Shown here: positions 1 through 9,039 of the stretch, piece by piece
Position numbering within the stretch: the first letter of the stretch is position 1
How the letters are laid out: each line of letters opens with the position of its first letter
Assembly (NCBI RefSeq): GCF_002777915.1
Contig: NZ_NJGE01000001.1
Coordinates: forward strand, 46,629 to 110,628
Direction of reading: 5' to 3'
Length of the DNA: 64,000 nt
Origin: Bartonella tribocorum
Lineage (GTDB): Bacteria > Pseudomonadota > Alphaproteobacteria > Rhizobiales > Rhizobiaceae
The notes under the pieces: generated by a model
Seen by the model: only the letters and a program-made list of their open reading frames with translations
The model's database searches: none
Told to the model about the DNA's origin: nothing
Position numbers and translations under genes: made by a program

Positions 1-325
1 AAAATTCACCCGCCTCTGCAATACGGCATCCAGAAAATGTCGATAATTCATCGAGAAAACGATTAACAACCGCTTTTCCGCCATGCAAATGAAATTCTGC
101 ACAATCTTCTCCCGTAAAACTATGAGGAGCAGGAAAAAAAACAGTTAAAGCAGAATCTAAAAAACTGCCATCACGAGCAATGAGATTTCCATAATGCATA
201 AAGCGTGCTTTAGGTAAACAACCACAAAGTGTTTTAACGATATGCACAACATGAGGACCAGAAAGCCGAATGACTGCAACCCCTGAAGGTAACAATCCAC
301 TCGAAACAGCAAAGATTGTATCCAC
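1..325 (-). CDS. mnmE: tRNA modification GTPase MnmE, N-terminal part (cut by window edge)
   Basis: Reading leftward from a GTG at 325-323, the translation opens VDTIFAVSSGLLPSGVAVIR and continues through SFTGEDCAEFHLHGGKAV. These are the conserved start and formyl-tetrahydrofolate-binding part of MnmE (TrmE). With MnmG, this GTPase makes the 5-carboxymethylaminomethyl modification of wobble uridine in tRNA. Only about 108 residues are inside the window; the G domain lies beyond the left edge. It starts 31 bases after the stop of rho on the same strand, so the two are probably co-transcribed. In alphaproteobacteria mnmE commonly lies in the origin-proximal group with mnmG, rsmG and parAB, which fits an origin just to the right. 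The GTG start is the only in-frame start near the family's usual N-terminus. Confidence 0.93.
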   Translation of the reverse strand, partial: MDTIFAVSSGLLPSGVAVIRLSGPHVVHIVKTLCGCLPKARFMHYGNLIARDGSFLDSALTVFFPAPHSFTGEDCAEFHLHGGKAVVNRFLDELSTFSGCRIAEAGEF

Positions 326-356
326 AGGTTTTATCCTAATAAAAAATTGAATGACT

Positions 357-1622
357 CTAAGTATTCATTGAATCAAAAAATTCACTATTGTTTTTTGTTT
401 GCTTCAATTTATCAATCAAAAATTCAATTGCATCTGTTACATTCATAGGCGCTAAAATACGACGAAGAACAAAAATTTTGTGCAAATCTTGTCGCGCAAC
501 CAAAAGTTCTTCTTTACGCGTTCCTGACTTCAAAATGTCCATAGCAGGGAAAATACGCTTATCAGCAACTTTTCTATCAAGAACGATTTCCGAATTACCA
601 GTTCCTTTAAATTCTTCAAAAATAACCTCATCCATACGGCTTCCTGTATCAATCAAAGCCGTTGCAATAATGGTTAAAGATCCACCTTCTTCAATATTAC
701 GTGCGGCACCAAAAAAACGTTTTGGACGTTGCAAAGCGTTTGCATCCACACCACCTGTCAAAACTTTACCTGAAGAAGGAACAACCGTATTATATGCACG
801 TCCAAGACGTGTAATCGAATCCAGAAGAATAACAACATCACGTCCATACTCAACGAGACGTTTAGCTTTTTCAATAACCATTTCTGCCACTTGTACGTGA
901 CGTATTGCGGGTTCATCAAAAGTAGAAGAAACAACCTCTCCCTTCACTGAACGCTGCATATCCGTAACTTCTTCTGGTCGCTCATCAATCAAAAGAACAA
1001 TAAGATAACATTCAGGATGGTTAGTAGTAATAGAGTGAGCAATATTTTGTAGGAGAACTGTCTTTCCTGTCCGTGGTGGTGCGACAATTAATCCTCTTTG
1101 TCCTTTTCCTAATGGAGATATTAAATCGATCACGCGTGATGACATATCCTTCTCTGTAGGATCTTGTATTTCCATTTGGAAACGTTCATTTGAATAAAGA
1201 GGTGTAAGATTATCAAAATGAATTTTGTAGCGAATCTTTTCAGGCTTTTCAAAATTAATCGTATTAATTTTAAGAAGAGCAAAATAACGTTCCCCATCTT
1301 TTGGGCTCCGTATAGGACCTTCAATGGTATCGCCTGTTTTTAAAGAAAATGATTGAATTTGCGAAGGTGAAAGATAGATATCATCAGGTCCAGGAAGATA
1401 GTTAGCATCAGCAGATCGCAAAAACCCGAATCCGTCTTGTAAAACTTCAACAACGCCTTCTCCTATAATCTCTACATCTTGTAGAGCAAGTTTCTTCAAA
1501 ATCGCAAACATTAATTCTTGTTTGCGCATAAGGGAAGCATTTTCAACTTCTAATGTTTCAGCAAAAGAAACAAGTTCAACGGGATTTTTGCTTTTAAGTT
1601 CTTGTAGTTTCATTTTTTGCAT
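357..1622 (-). CDS. rho: Transcription termination factor Rho
   Basis: 421 residues, the usual length for Rho. This hexameric RNA-dependent ATPase loads on C-rich nascent RNA and ends transcription. The N-terminal helical domain is followed by the cold-shock-like RNA-binding domain ([11 protein letters not shown] at about 59-70). The Walker A motif APPRTGKT is at about 181-188 and Walker B VVILLDS at about 263-269. Downstream, [11 protein letters not shown] carries the conserved Q/R-loop-proximal segment, and the C-terminus is intact. The start could be M1 or M4 (MKLQELKSK); M4 matches the common Rho N-terminus. The gene points away from the origin spacer on its right. In many Rhizobiales a hemJ-type gene and hemE lie between rho and the origin, but here rho abuts the spacer directly. 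Confidence 0.97.
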   Translation of the reverse strand: MQKMKLQELKSKNPVELVSFAETLEVENASLMRKQELMFAILKKLALQDVEIIGEGVVEVLQDGFGFLRSADANYLPGPDDIYLSPSQIQSFSLKTGDTIEGPIRSPKDGERYFALLKINTINFEKPEKIRYKIHFDNLTPLYSNERFQMEIQDPTEKDMSSRVIDLISPLGKGQRGLIVAPPRTGKTVLLQNIAHSITTNHPECYLIVLLIDERPEEVTDMQRSVKGEVVSSTFDEPAIRHVQVAEMVIEKAKRLVEYGRDVVILLDSITRLGRAYNTVVPSSGKVLTGGVDANALQRPKRFFGAARNIEEGGSLTIIATALIDTGSRMDEVIFEEFKGTGNSEIVLDRKVADKRIFPAMDILKSGTRKEELLVARQDLHKIFVLRRILAPMNVTDAIEFLIDKLKQTKNNSEFFDSMNT

Positions 1623-1991
1623 GAAATATGCTCTTTTAATTTAAGGAGAGAATTACTCTGAACAATTTTTGGAGATTTTATAGAACGAAATATTCTCAAG
1701 AAAAAAATATTTTACACTCAATTTTTTCAATCTGCAAGTACCATATTATATGAAATTTATTCGGTAATATTAAGAATATTATACAAAAAAATTAAAAGAA
1801 TATAAAATCTTAACAGTATTTTATTATTTCATAATAAAAATATGAAATAAACCTATAGCATTAATGGAATATTATTCAAAAGCTTTTTTCCAGAACTTTT
1901 TATTAATAAATTTATATTAAAGATAGGGATTCTTCTTATTTAAAGCTGTGTTTAGTGTGAATTATTATTTATACTTCATTTATCCTCAATT

Positions 1992-2000
1992 TTATCCACA
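1992..2000 (+). promoter_or_regulatory. Consensus DnaA box
   Basis: TTATCCACA is an exact match to the consensus DnaA-binding 9-mer. A one-mismatch copy lies just 3 bases to its left (1980-1988), and three weaker copies lie within about 110 bases. Clustering in a non-coding AT-rich spacer favours real initiator binding over chance. Confidence 0.75.
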
Positions 2001-2168
2001 AAAGAGAAGAAAAAAAGAATAAAAATAACACTGTCTTAAAGCTATTATCCCCTCTTTTTTCTCATAAGAGGTCTTTGATTATCACAGGGGATTCATTTGT
2101 GCATAATAATGGAAAATTTCTTCCAAGTTTTGGTTTCATAAAAATTACCGAGGATATATACACATCTC

Positions 2169-2183
2169 TTAACAAGGAGTTAA
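2169..2183 (+). promoter_or_regulatory. CtrA-type site TTAA-N7-TTAA overlapping the ppsR ribosome binding site
   Basis: TTAACAAGGAGTTAA has the exact full-length CtrA consensus (two TTAA half-sites 7 bases apart). The 7-base spacer contains the AAGGAG ribosome binding site of ppsR, whose GTG start is at 2191. CtrA is the alphaproteobacterial cell-cycle regulator that silences the Caulobacter origin. A site in the origin spacer and under the first gene suggests control of initiation, of ppsR, or of both. The spacing match is seen directly; binding is inferred. In AT-rich DNA such a match can arise by chance. Confidence 0.55.
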
Positions 2184-2190
2184 AATTTTT

Positions 2191-3015
2191 GTGACAAAAG
2201 AAAAAAAATCCTTTCATTTACACATGCTTTCTGATGCAACAGGGGAAACATTAATCTCTGTTGGAAGAGCTGTAGCATCGCAGTATACAATGAGTCAGGC
2301 AACAGAACATATCTATCCTATGATTCGTAATAAAATACAGTTACAAAAAGCTCTTGATGAAGTACAACAAGAGCCAGGGATTGTTCTTTACACGATGATT
2401 GATGAAGAACTTAAGCTTTTTCTTCAAAAAAGATGCGAAAAAATAAAAGTTCCCTGTATTGATATATTATATCCTGTTTTAAATGCTTTTCAGTCTTACC
2501 TTGGAATGCCAACTCACTTACGTGTGAGTGCACAACATGATCTTAATGCAGATTATTTTCGTCGTATTGAGGCATTGGATTTTACAATAGAGCATGATGA
2601 CGGACAGTCTTCCAGTAGTTTATACAAAGCCGATGTGATTCTTGTAGGAATTTCAAGGACTTCTAAAACGCCAACAAGTATCTATTTAGCAAATCGGGGA
2701 ATCAAAACAGCCAATGTCCCCCTTATTCCTAATATTGATTTGCCAGAATTCCTTTTAGAGGCAAAAAATTCTTTGATTATTGGTTTAATTGCTTCAGCTG
2801 AAAGAATCTCACATATTCGTCAAAATCGAGATTTGGGAGAAGGTTTTGCTCTTGAGAGTTATACGAATCGTATTAACATAGCTGAAGAATTAATCTATGC
2901 AAAACGCATTTGTGAACGTTTTGGTTGGCCTATTATTGATGTCACAAGGCGCTCTATTGAAGAAACTGCTGCTGCAATATTTGAACTTTTATCGCGATTT
3001 CGTGAAGGAAAATGA
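2191..3015 (+). CDS. ppsR: Pyruvate phosphate dikinase / PEP synthase regulatory protein (DUF299)
   Basis: 274 residues, typical of the DUF299 family. These are bifunctional serine/threonine kinases and phosphorylases. They switch pyruvate phosphate dikinase or PEP synthase off by ADP-dependent phosphorylation of an active-site threonine and on again by Pi-dependent dephosphorylation. The N-terminus HLHMLSDATGETL and the P-loop-like GISRTSKTPTSIYLA (about 150-165) are hallmarks. The GTG start at 2191 is supported by AAGGAG at 2174-2179. It is the first gene rightward of the probable origin and leads the run maf-aroE-coaE-dnaQ. Which dikinase it controls cannot be told from this window. Confidence 0.9.
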   Translation: MTKEKKSFHLHMLSDATGETLISVGRAVASQYTMSQATEHIYPMIRNKIQLQKALDEVQQEPGIVLYTMIDEELKLFLQKRCEKIKVPCIDILYPVLNAFQSYLGMPTHLRVSAQHDLNADYFRRIEALDFTIEHDDGQSSSSLYKADVILVGISRTSKTPTSIYLANRGIKTANVPLIPNIDLPEFLLEAKNSLIIGLIASAERISHIRQNRDLGEGFALESYTNRINIAEELIYAKRICERFGWPIIDVTRRSIEETAAAIFELLSRFREGK

Positions 3016-3027
3016 GAGAAAATTCTT

Positions 3028-3624
3028 ATGAACACAGAGACATTAATATTAGCATCTCTTAGTTCTTATCGTGCACAATTATTGAAAAAAGCAGGTTTAA
3101 ATTTTTTTATTGAAGGCGCTTCTTTTGATGAAAGAGAAATAGAAAAAAAAACAAAAGAAAAAACACCCAAAGAACTCAGCTGTTTTCTTGCGAGTGCAAA
3201 AGCAAAAAATGTTTCAGATCGTTTTCCTGATGCTTTCGTTATTGGTTGTGATCAAGTGCTTGATTTGGAAGGTAAAGTTTTTCATAAAGCAACAAATATT
3301 AAGCAAGCATATCAACGTTTATGTGAGTTATCAGGAAAAACGCATTCTCTTCATAGCGCGGTAGCTTTATTTAAAAATGGTCAAAAAATTTGGATTGAAG
3401 CTTTTAGTGCACATATGTCCGTACGTTTACTCTCGCCAGAATTTATTCAACATTATTTAGAACGCGTAGGAGAAGATGTTCTAAACAGTATAGGAGTCTA
3501 TCAAATTGAAGGGGAAGGAATCCATCTCTTTGAAAAAATTGATGGAGATTTTTTTACCATTATTGGTTTACCTTTGCTACCTCTACTTACAAAATTACGT
3601 CATTTAGGGGTTATTGATGGTTGA
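3028..3624 (+). CDS. maf: Maf-family nucleoside triphosphate pyrophosphatase
   Basis: 198 residues with the Maf/HAM1-fold features: N-terminal [19 protein letters not shown], the catalytic-region [12 protein letters not shown] at about 71-82, then HSAVALF. Maf proteins hydrolyse non-canonical or modified nucleotides to monophosphates and PPi. The GCDQV block and the C-terminal IGLPLLPLL resemble the YceF (7-methyl-GTP) subgroup more than the dTTP/UTP subgroup, but substrate assignment from sequence is uncertain. It starts 12 bases after ppsR and its 3' end overlaps aroE by 8 bases, so it is part of a tightly packed operon. Confidence 0.9.
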   Translation: MNTETLILASLSSYRAQLLKKAGLNFFIEGASFDEREIEKKTKEKTPKELSCFLASAKAKNVSDRFPDAFVIGCDQVLDLEGKVFHKATNIKQAYQRLCELSGKTHSLHSAVALFKNGQKIWIEAFSAHMSVRLLSPEFIQHYLERVGEDVLNSIGVYQIEGEGIHLFEKIDGDFFTIIGLPLLPLLTKLRHLGVIDG

Positions 3625-4489
3625 TTTAACAATAGAAAAGACAAAATACCCTCGCGCTTTTGTTGTTGGTTTTCCTATTCATCATTCAAAATCGCCAAGA
3701 ATTCATAATTTTTGGCTTAAACAATATGGTTTACAAGGGGAATATCTTGCACAGGAAGTAACTTCTGAAGAATTCAGTCATTTTATTACTTCTTTACAAA
3801 AAAGGGGTTTTTGTGGAGGAAATGTTACTTTACCTTATAAACAAGAAGCCTTTCGTTTAGCAGATTATAAAGATGAGACAGCAACAATGATTGGTGCTGC
3901 TAATACACTTTGGTATGAAGGAGATAAACTTTGTGCCACAAATAGTGATGCCTATGGTTTTAGCGCTAATCTTGATGATTTTGCATCTGATTGGGGAAGG
4001 GAAACAGCTCTTGTTTTTGGGGCAGGTGGTGCTGCACGCGCTATCCTATATGCTTTAAAAAAACGCGGATTTGAGCAGATTTATTTAGTTAACCGTACAA
4101 AACAACGTGCTGATAATTTAGCTCAGCATTTTGGAAAAACCATTAAAGTCTACGATTGGCATAAAATCCATGAAATACTTTATCAAGCTGATTTGATTGT
4201 TAATACAACTTCCATTGGTATAAAAAATTCAAAAGAAAAGAGTGATTCTTTTTTTTGTGATTTTCATAAAGCAAAAAAAACGGCATTAGTAACAGATATT
4301 GTTTATACACCCTTGATAACCCCTTTTTTACAACAGGCAAAAGCTTGTGGTCTAAGGATTGTTGATGGATTTGGAATGCTTCTACATCAGGCTGTTATAG
4401 GTTTTGAACAGTGGTTTGGAATAAGACCACAGGTAACAAAAGCGTTACGGACAGCTATTTTAGAGGATATGAGTGAAGAAAGAGAATGA
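3617..4489 (+). CDS. aroE: Shikimate dehydrogenase (NADP+)
   Basis: 290 residues. It catalyses NADPH-dependent reduction of 3-dehydroshikimate to shikimate in aromatic amino acid and folate-precursor synthesis. Substrate-binding HSKSPRIHN, catalytic lysine in [17 protein letters not shown] and TNSDAYGF are present. So are the Rossmann loop [10 protein letters not shown], the NADP-phosphate-binding NRTKQRA, and [10 protein letters not shown] near the C-terminus. The ATG at 3617 is preferred over a TTG three bases upstream because AGGGG at 3606-3610 is then correctly spaced. It overlaps the end of maf by 8 bases and the start of coaE by 4 bases (ATGA), indicating translational coupling. Confidence 0.95.
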   Translation: MVDLTIEKTKYPRAFVVGFPIHHSKSPRIHNFWLKQYGLQGEYLAQEVTSEEFSHFITSLQKRGFCGGNVTLPYKQEAFRLADYKDETATMIGAANTLWYEGDKLCATNSDAYGFSANLDDFASDWGRETALVFGAGGAARAILYALKKRGFEQIYLVNRTKQRADNLAQHFGKTIKVYDWHKIHEILYQADLIVNTTSIGIKNSKEKSDSFFCDFHKAKKTALVTDIVYTPLITPFLQQAKACGLRIVDGFGMLLHQAVIGFEQWFGIRPQVTKALRTAILEDMSEERE

Positions 4490-5073
4490 AGATCATAGGA
4501 TTGACGGGATCAATTGCTATGGGAAAATCAACGGTTGCTGATTTTTTCAAGAAAGCGGGTATTTCTGTTTTTAGTGCTGATGAGGCAGTACAACAGCTTT
4601 ATAAAAGTGAGCCAGCTTTATCACGCATAGAGCGTATTTTTCCTGGTGTTGTCGAAAACGGTGAAGTTAATCGTTTAAAACTTTTTGAAATTTTGATTGA
4701 TGATAAGGAAAAATTACAAACATTAGAAAAAATAATTCACCCTCTAGTGCAAGAAAAAGAAAAAGAATTTATTAATACAGCGCGCCATCAGGGGAAAAAG
4801 TTAGTTATTCTTGATATTCCACTTCTATTTGAAAAAAATGGTGAAAGTCGTGTAGATAGCGTTATTGTTGTTTCTGCTCCACCAGAAATACAAAAGGAAC
4901 GTGTAATGATTCGTCAAGGTATGAATGAGAAAAAATTTGCCTTTATCAATGCTCAACAAATGTCGGATGAAAAAAAACGAGAACGTGCTGATTTTATTAT
5001 TGATACAGGGAAAGATTTAGAAAATACACGTCAACAGGTTTTTGATGTAATAAGAAAATTGCTAAAGAATTGA
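4486..5073 (+). CDS. coaE: Dephospho-CoA kinase
   Basis: 195 residues. It performs the last step of coenzyme A synthesis, phosphorylating the 3'-hydroxyl of dephospho-CoA. The P-loop GSIAMGKS is at residues 8-15, [10 protein letters not shown] follows at the substrate-binding region, and LDIPLLFE is the conserved lid-proximal motif. The start overlaps the aroE stop in an ATGA arrangement. The pantothenate-branch enzyme CoaBC is encoded elsewhere in this window (46090-47511), so two late CoA-pathway steps are covered here. Confidence 0.95.
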   Translation: MKIIGLTGSIAMGKSTVADFFKKAGISVFSADEAVQQLYKSEPALSRIERIFPGVVENGEVNRLKLFEILIDDKEKLQTLEKIIHPLVQEKEKEFINTARHQGKKLVILDIPLLFEKNGESRVDSVIVVSAPPEIQKERVMIRQGMNEKKFAFINAQQMSDEKKRERADFIIDTGKDLENTRQQVFDVIRKLLKN

Positions 5074-5077
5074 AGTT

Positions 5078-5785
5078 ATGCGGGAAATTATTTTTGATAC
5101 AGAAACAACAGGTTTAGATAAAGAGAAAGACCGCATAATCGAAATTGGTTGTGTCGAAATGGTTGATCGTTATCTTACGGGACGCCAGTTTCACGTTTAT
5201 TTAAATCCTGAAGATGTTATTATTCCTGATGAAGTTGTAGCAATTCACGGATTAACCAATGAGCGCCTAAAAAACGAGAAAAGTTTTAGTGATATTGTTG
5301 ATGAATTTTTAGAATTTATCAATGGTGCGACCATGATTGCGCATAATGCGAGTTTTGATATAGGTTTTATTAATGCAGAATTAAAACGCGTCAATAAGCC
5401 ACTTATCAGTGTTGATAATATTCTTGATACATTGGCTATGGCACGGCGTAAATTTCCTATGGGCCCAAATTCTCTTGATATTTTATGTAAACGTTTTGGA
5501 ATTGATAACAGTCATCGTGTTCTTCATGGTGCTCTCCTTGATGCAGAGATTTTAGCCGATGTTTATATTGAACTGATTGGTGGAAAGCAGGGCGTCTTGG
5601 GGTTTGATAGCAAAAGGAATGTTGATGAACATACAAAAAATGATCAAGATACATCTTATACAGCTAAATCTCGTCCACAGGCTTTACCTTCAAGATTGAG
5701 CATACAGGAAAAAAAGTTACACGCTGATTTTATTAATGAAATGGGTGAAAAAGCTCTGTGGAATAACTTCAAAATTCATGAATAA
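5078..5785 (+). CDS. dnaQ: DNA polymerase III epsilon subunit (3'-5' proofreading exonuclease)
   Basis: 235 residues. It is the DEDDh exonuclease that proofreads for the replicative polymerase. Exo I DTETTG is at residues 7-12, Exo II HNASFDIGF at about 89-97, and Exo III HGALLDAEILADVY at about 150-163 with the catalytic His and Asp. The C-terminal tail (about 185-235) is the less conserved part that contacts the alpha subunit. It starts 4 bases after coaE and closes the five-gene run from the probable origin. secB, the next gene in many relatives, is absent; a hairpin/short-ORF locus and polA follow instead. Confidence 0.95.
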   Translation: MREIIFDTETTGLDKEKDRIIEIGCVEMVDRYLTGRQFHVYLNPEDVIIPDEVVAIHGLTNERLKNEKSFSDIVDEFLEFINGATMIAHNASFDIGFINAELKRVNKPLISVDNILDTLAMARRKFPMGPNSLDILCKRFGIDNSHRVLHGALLDAEILADVYIELIGGKQGVLGFDSKRNVDEHTKNDQDTSYTAKSRPQALPSRLSIQEKKLHADFINEMGEKALWNNFKIHE

Positions 5786-5848
5786 CATTCTTATCGTTTC
5801 TCTAAAAAATGACTTAAGATTAAAAATAGAGAATATAAGAGAATACAG

Positions 5849-5989
5849 ATGCCAAAAAAACGGTCGTTGTGGGGAGGGGAACACCACAACGACCTTGTCG
5901 CTACATCGTACCTCAGCTATCATAGGAGGAGCAAAATGAAAGCTATTAATCCTGTAACAGCAAAGAAAAGCTCTAGGTACGCAATATAA
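5849..5989 (+). CDS. Putative short ORF or leader peptide between dnaQ and polA
   Basis: An ATG at 5849 opens a 46-codon frame beginning MPKKRSLWGGEHHNDLVATS and ending KKSSRYAI before TAA at 5987. Within it, AGGAGG (5926-5931) is well placed for a second in-frame ATG at 5936, which would give a 17-residue peptide starting MKAINPVTAKK. The first half of the frame is also an 11-base perfect hairpin (5862-5894). I do not recognise the product. It could be a real small protein, a leader controlling polA (ATG at 6124), or a chance frame over a structured RNA. The strong internal ribosome binding site is the best evidence that something is translated. Confidence 0.35.
   Translation: MPKKRSLWGGEHHNDLVATSYLSYHRRSKMKAINPVTAKKSSRYAI
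5862..5894. promoter_or_regulatory. Strong hairpin in the dnaQ-polA spacer
   Basis: GGTCGTTGTGG (5862-5872) pairs perfectly with CCACAACGACC (5884-5894) around an 11-base G-rich loop. On the + strand no T-run follows, so it is not a simple terminator for dnaQ. On the - strand the stem is followed by a run of seven Ts, so it could terminate leftward transcription. It may also be a structured leader element for the short frame at 5936 or for polA. The rest of the spacer (5990-6123) is AT-rich with no further clear signal. Confidence 0.6.
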
Positions 5990-6123
5990 AGTGTAACGAC
6001 TTCATGTCTTATGGAAAGAAAAAATGGCTTTTTAGAGGCAAAGTTAAAAAAATTAAAATAAAAGTGAAAAAAATATATAAGGGTAATATATTTTTTTAGC
6101 TGAAATGGAGAAATAAAATTGTC

Positions 6124-9033
6124 ATGAAGGCAACAGATCATCTTTTGTTGGTTGACGGATCAGGCTATGTTTTTCGTGCTTACTATGCTTTACCGCCTTT
6201 AAAACGTAAAAAGGATGGACTTCCTGTAGGAGCAGTAGCTGGTTTTTGTAATATGTTATGGAAATTACTCTGTGATGCTCGTAACGCGGCGACAGGTATT
6301 GTTCCAACACACTTTGCTGTTATTTTTGATTATTCATCGGATACTTTTCGGAAACAAATTTACCCTCAATATAAAGCGAATCGCATTGAACCTCCCGAAG
6401 ATTTAATTCCTCAATTCGCGTTAATACGCCAAGCAACAAAGGCTTTTAATTTGCCTTGTATTGAAAAGAAAGGCTTTGAAGCGGATGATTTGATAGCGAC
6501 CTATGCACAGTTGGCAACAAAGGTTGGTGCAAAAACAACCATTATCTCTTCTGATAAGGATCTTATGCAACTCGTCAATAAGCATGTATCCTTGTATGAT
6601 GGAATGAAAGACAAGCATATAGGGATCTCAGAAGTTATAGAAAAATGGGGTGTTGCTCCTGAAAAGATGATCGATTTACAAGCGTTAGTTGGAGATTCGA
6701 CAGATAACATACCCGGTATTCCAGGAATTGGACCAAAAACTGCTGCTCAGTTGTTAAATCAGTTTGGTTCCCTTGATCTTTTATTGCAACGTGTGACTGA
6801 AATTAAACAAACAAAACGACGTGAAAACATACAAGCGTATAGTGAACAGGTTAAAATTTCTCGTGAACTTGTTAAGCTTAAAACAGATGTTCCTATAGAC
6901 AATGATTTAGATGATTTTATTTTAGAGCCACAAGATGGACCACGCTTAATTGCTTTTTTGAAAGCGATGGAATTTTCAACATTAACGCGTCGCGTGGCAG
7001 AGGCGACGGCATGCGATGCAGCTGTTATTGATGCACTTGATATAGATGTTGAATGGGAAAAATTGAGCAATGAATATGATACTGATACCAAAAATATTGA
7101 GAAAGCATCTCTTCATAATTTTTCTGAAAATTCTCCACAATTTTTTGCACAAAAACGTAAAGATCAAGTACTTAATCAAAAAATTACAAGAGATATTTAT
7201 ACAACAATTCTTGATGAGGAAATTTTAAAAGAGTGGTTATCACAAGCACAAGAACAGGGTTTTTTTTCTTTTGATACTGAAACAACTTCTCTTGATCCAA
7301 TGCAAGCAAAGCTTGTTGGTTTTTCACTTGCATTACAGCCAGGAAAAGCGGCCTATGTACCTCTTGAACATTTTGATGAAGGAGAAGAGGACCTTTTGAG
7401 AGGGGGGCGCATTGCTTCACAGATTGAAACCCGAAAAGCTTTAGCACTTTTAAAACCGCTATTAGAAGATTCTGCGGTGTTAAAAATTGGTCAGAATATA
7501 AAATATGATTGGTTAGTGATGAAGCAATATGACATTGTGATACGTTCTTTTGATGACACCATGCTTTTGTCATATGTTTTGGATGCTGGAACTTTAACCC
7601 ATAATATGGATGATTTATCTGAACGTTGGCTTGAACACAAACCAATTGCCTATAAGGATTTAACCCATAACGGAAAAAAAATTACTTCTTTTGCACAAGT
7701 AGATTTAAAACAAGCAACCCTTTATGCAGCCGAAGATGCCGATATAACGCTGCGTCTTTGGCAAGTATTGAAACCACAACTTGTTGCTCGCGGTATGACA
7801 AGAATTTATGAGCGCCTTGATCGACCCCTTGTAGAAGTTCTTGCAAGAATGGAAGAACGTGGAATTCTTATTGATAGGCAGATTTTATTGCGTCTTTCAG
7901 GAGAATTGGCGCAAGCTGCTTTGATTTTAGAAGAGGAAATTTATAAACAAGCAGATGAAAAATTTAATCTTGCTTCGCCAAAGCAATTAGGAGATATCCT
8001 TTTTGGCAAAATGGGATTGCCTGGAGGCGCTAAAACCAAGGGCGGACAATGGTCAACTTCTGCACAGACCTTAGAAGAATTGTCGGCTGAAGGTCATATT
8101 TTACCGCGTAAAATTATTGAGTGGCGCCAACTTGCAAAGCTAAAATCTACCTATGCCGATGCTTTGCCTTCTTATATTTTATCAAAAACAGGGCGTGTTC
8201 ATACGAATTATTCTTTGGCAATAACATCAACAGGGCGATTATCATCATCAGAGCCAAATTTGCAAAATATTCCAGTACGAACTGCTGAAGGACGTAAAAT
8301 TCGAACAGCTTTTATTGCTCCAAAAGGTCATGTTTTGCTTTCTGCTGATTATAGTCAGATAGAATTACGCATTCTTGCACATATTGCGGATATAAAAGCA
8401 TTAAAAGAAGCTTTTGCTAAAGGACATGATATTCACGCTATAACGGCGTCACAAATGTTTGGCGTTGCGATAGAGGGAATGCATTCAGATATACGACGGC
8501 GTGCAAAAGCGATTAATTTTGGTATTATTTATGGTATTTCAGCTTTTGGATTAGCCAATCAATTAGGGATTTCACGCCAAGAAGCAGGTCGTTATATTCA
8601 ACTTTATTTTGAAAGATTTCCAGGAATTAAAGATTATATGGAAAAGACCAAAAGCTTTGCGCGTGAGAATGGTTATGTAGAAACAATTTTTGGACGTCGT
8701 ATCCATTATTCAGAAATAAAAGCAAAGAATGTAAAAATTCGTTCTCTTAATGAGCGAGCAGCAATCAATGCACCAATTCAAGGTTCTGCGGCCGATATTA
8801 TTCGCCGTGCTATGATACAGATGGAAAATGCTTTAGAAGAAGAAAATCTATCAGCAAAAATGTTGCTACAAGTACATGATGAATTGATTTTTGAAGTACC
8901 AGAAGAAGAGAGTAAAAAAACCATGGCTGTTGTTAAAAATGTCATGGAAAATGCTACAATGCCGGTTTTATCTTTATCTGTACCCCTTGAAGTGAAAGTC
9001 ATGACGGCTCAAAATTGGGATGAGGCACATTAG
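6124..9033 (+). CDS. polA: DNA polymerase I
   Basis: 969 residues with all three domains. The N-terminal 5' nuclease (LLVDGSGYVFRAYYALPPL at 8-26, SSDKDLMQLV, GDSTDNIPGIPGIGPKTA) removes primers. The 3'-5' exonuclease keeps its acidic residues (FSFDTETTSLD around 383, NIKYDW, YAAEDADITL). The polymerase domain has motif A DYSQIELR at about 742-749, motif B in RRAKAINFGIIYGIS, and motif C QVHDELIF near the C-terminus. Unlike the Thermus enzyme, proofreading looks active. It is separate from dnaQ by 338 bases and probably has its own promoter. It converges with the next gene, leaving six bases between the stops. Confidence 0.97.
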   Translation: MKATDHLLLVDGSGYVFRAYYALPPLKRKKDGLPVGAVAGFCNMLWKLLCDARNAATGIVPTHFAVIFDYSSDTFRKQIYPQYKANRIEPPEDLIPQFALIRQATKAFNLPCIEKKGFEADDLIATYAQLATKVGAKTTIISSDKDLMQLVNKHVSLYDGMKDKHIGISEVIEKWGVAPEKMIDLQALVGDSTDNIPGIPGIGPKTAAQLLNQFGSLDLLLQRVTEIKQTKRRENIQAYSEQVKISRELVKLKTDVPIDNDLDDFILEPQDGPRLIAFLKAMEFSTLTRRVAEATACDAAVIDALDIDVEWEKLSNEYDTDTKNIEKASLHNFSENSPQFFAQKRKDQVLNQKITRDIYTTILDEEILKEWLSQAQEQGFFSFDTETTSLDPMQAKLVGFSLALQPGKAAYVPLEHFDEGEEDLLRGGRIASQIETRKALALLKPLLEDSAVLKIGQNIKYDWLVMKQYDIVIRSFDDTMLLSYVLDAGTLTHNMDDLSERWLEHKPIAYKDLTHNGKKITSFAQVDLKQATLYAAEDADITLRLWQVLKPQLVARGMTRIYERLDRPLVEVLARMEERGILIDRQILLRLSGELAQAALILEEEIYKQADEKFNLASPKQLGDILFGKMGLPGGAKTKGGQWSTSAQTLEELSAEGHILPRKIIEWRQLAKLKSTYADALPSYILSKTGRVHTNYSLAITSTGRLSSSEPNLQNIPVRTAEGRKIRTAFIAPKGHVLLSADYSQIELRILAHIADIKALKEAFAKGHDIHAITASQMFGVAIEGMHSDIRRRAKAINFGIIYGISAFGLANQLGISRQEAGRYIQLYFERFPGIKDYMEKTKSFARENGYVETIFGRRIHYSEIKAKNVKIRSLNERAAINAPIQGSAADIIRRAMIQMENALEEENLSAKMLLQVHDELIFEVPEEESKKTMAVVKNVMENATMPVLSLSVPLEVKVMTAQNWDEAH

Positions 9034-9039
9034 CCTTTT

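Larger units (their letters stand above)
1623..2190. other. Probable chromosomal replication origin (oriC) spacer
   Basis: This 568-base non-coding spacer lies between divergent rho and ppsR. Its left two thirds (about 1680-1930) are extremely AT-rich, a candidate unwinding element. The right third holds a cluster of DnaA-box-like 9-mers: exact TTATCCACA at 1992-2000, TTATCCTCA at 1980-1988 and TGTGCATAA at 2098-2106 (one mismatch each), and TTATCCCCT at 2045-2053 and TGTGAATTA at 1956-1964 (two mismatches each). A full TTAA-N7-TTAA site is at 2169-2183. The flank ppsR-maf-aroE-coaE-dnaQ is the order recalled beside the Caulobacter origin (CC0001-CC0005). From memory, the ppsR orthologue is also the first gene in the B. 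henselae numbering. Origin function is inferred; a GC-skew plot would test it. Confidence 0.78.

Noticed and set aside
388-900. 170-codon open frame on the + strand antisense to rho
   Set aside because: It mirrors the conserved rho coding strand and has no recognisable domain or ribosome binding site.
1903-1920. Two TTAA words in the origin spacer that might form a second CtrA site
   Set aside because: The gap is 10 bases rather than 7, so it does not fit the full CtrA site; TTAA is common in such AT-rich DNA.
2079-2088. TTATCACAG as a DnaA box
   Set aside because: It differs from the consensus at several positions and would need a gap to align.
7184-7645. 153-codon frame antisense to polA
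   Set aside because: It overlaps the conserved polA exonuclease region and shows no family features; a shadow of codon usage on the other strand.
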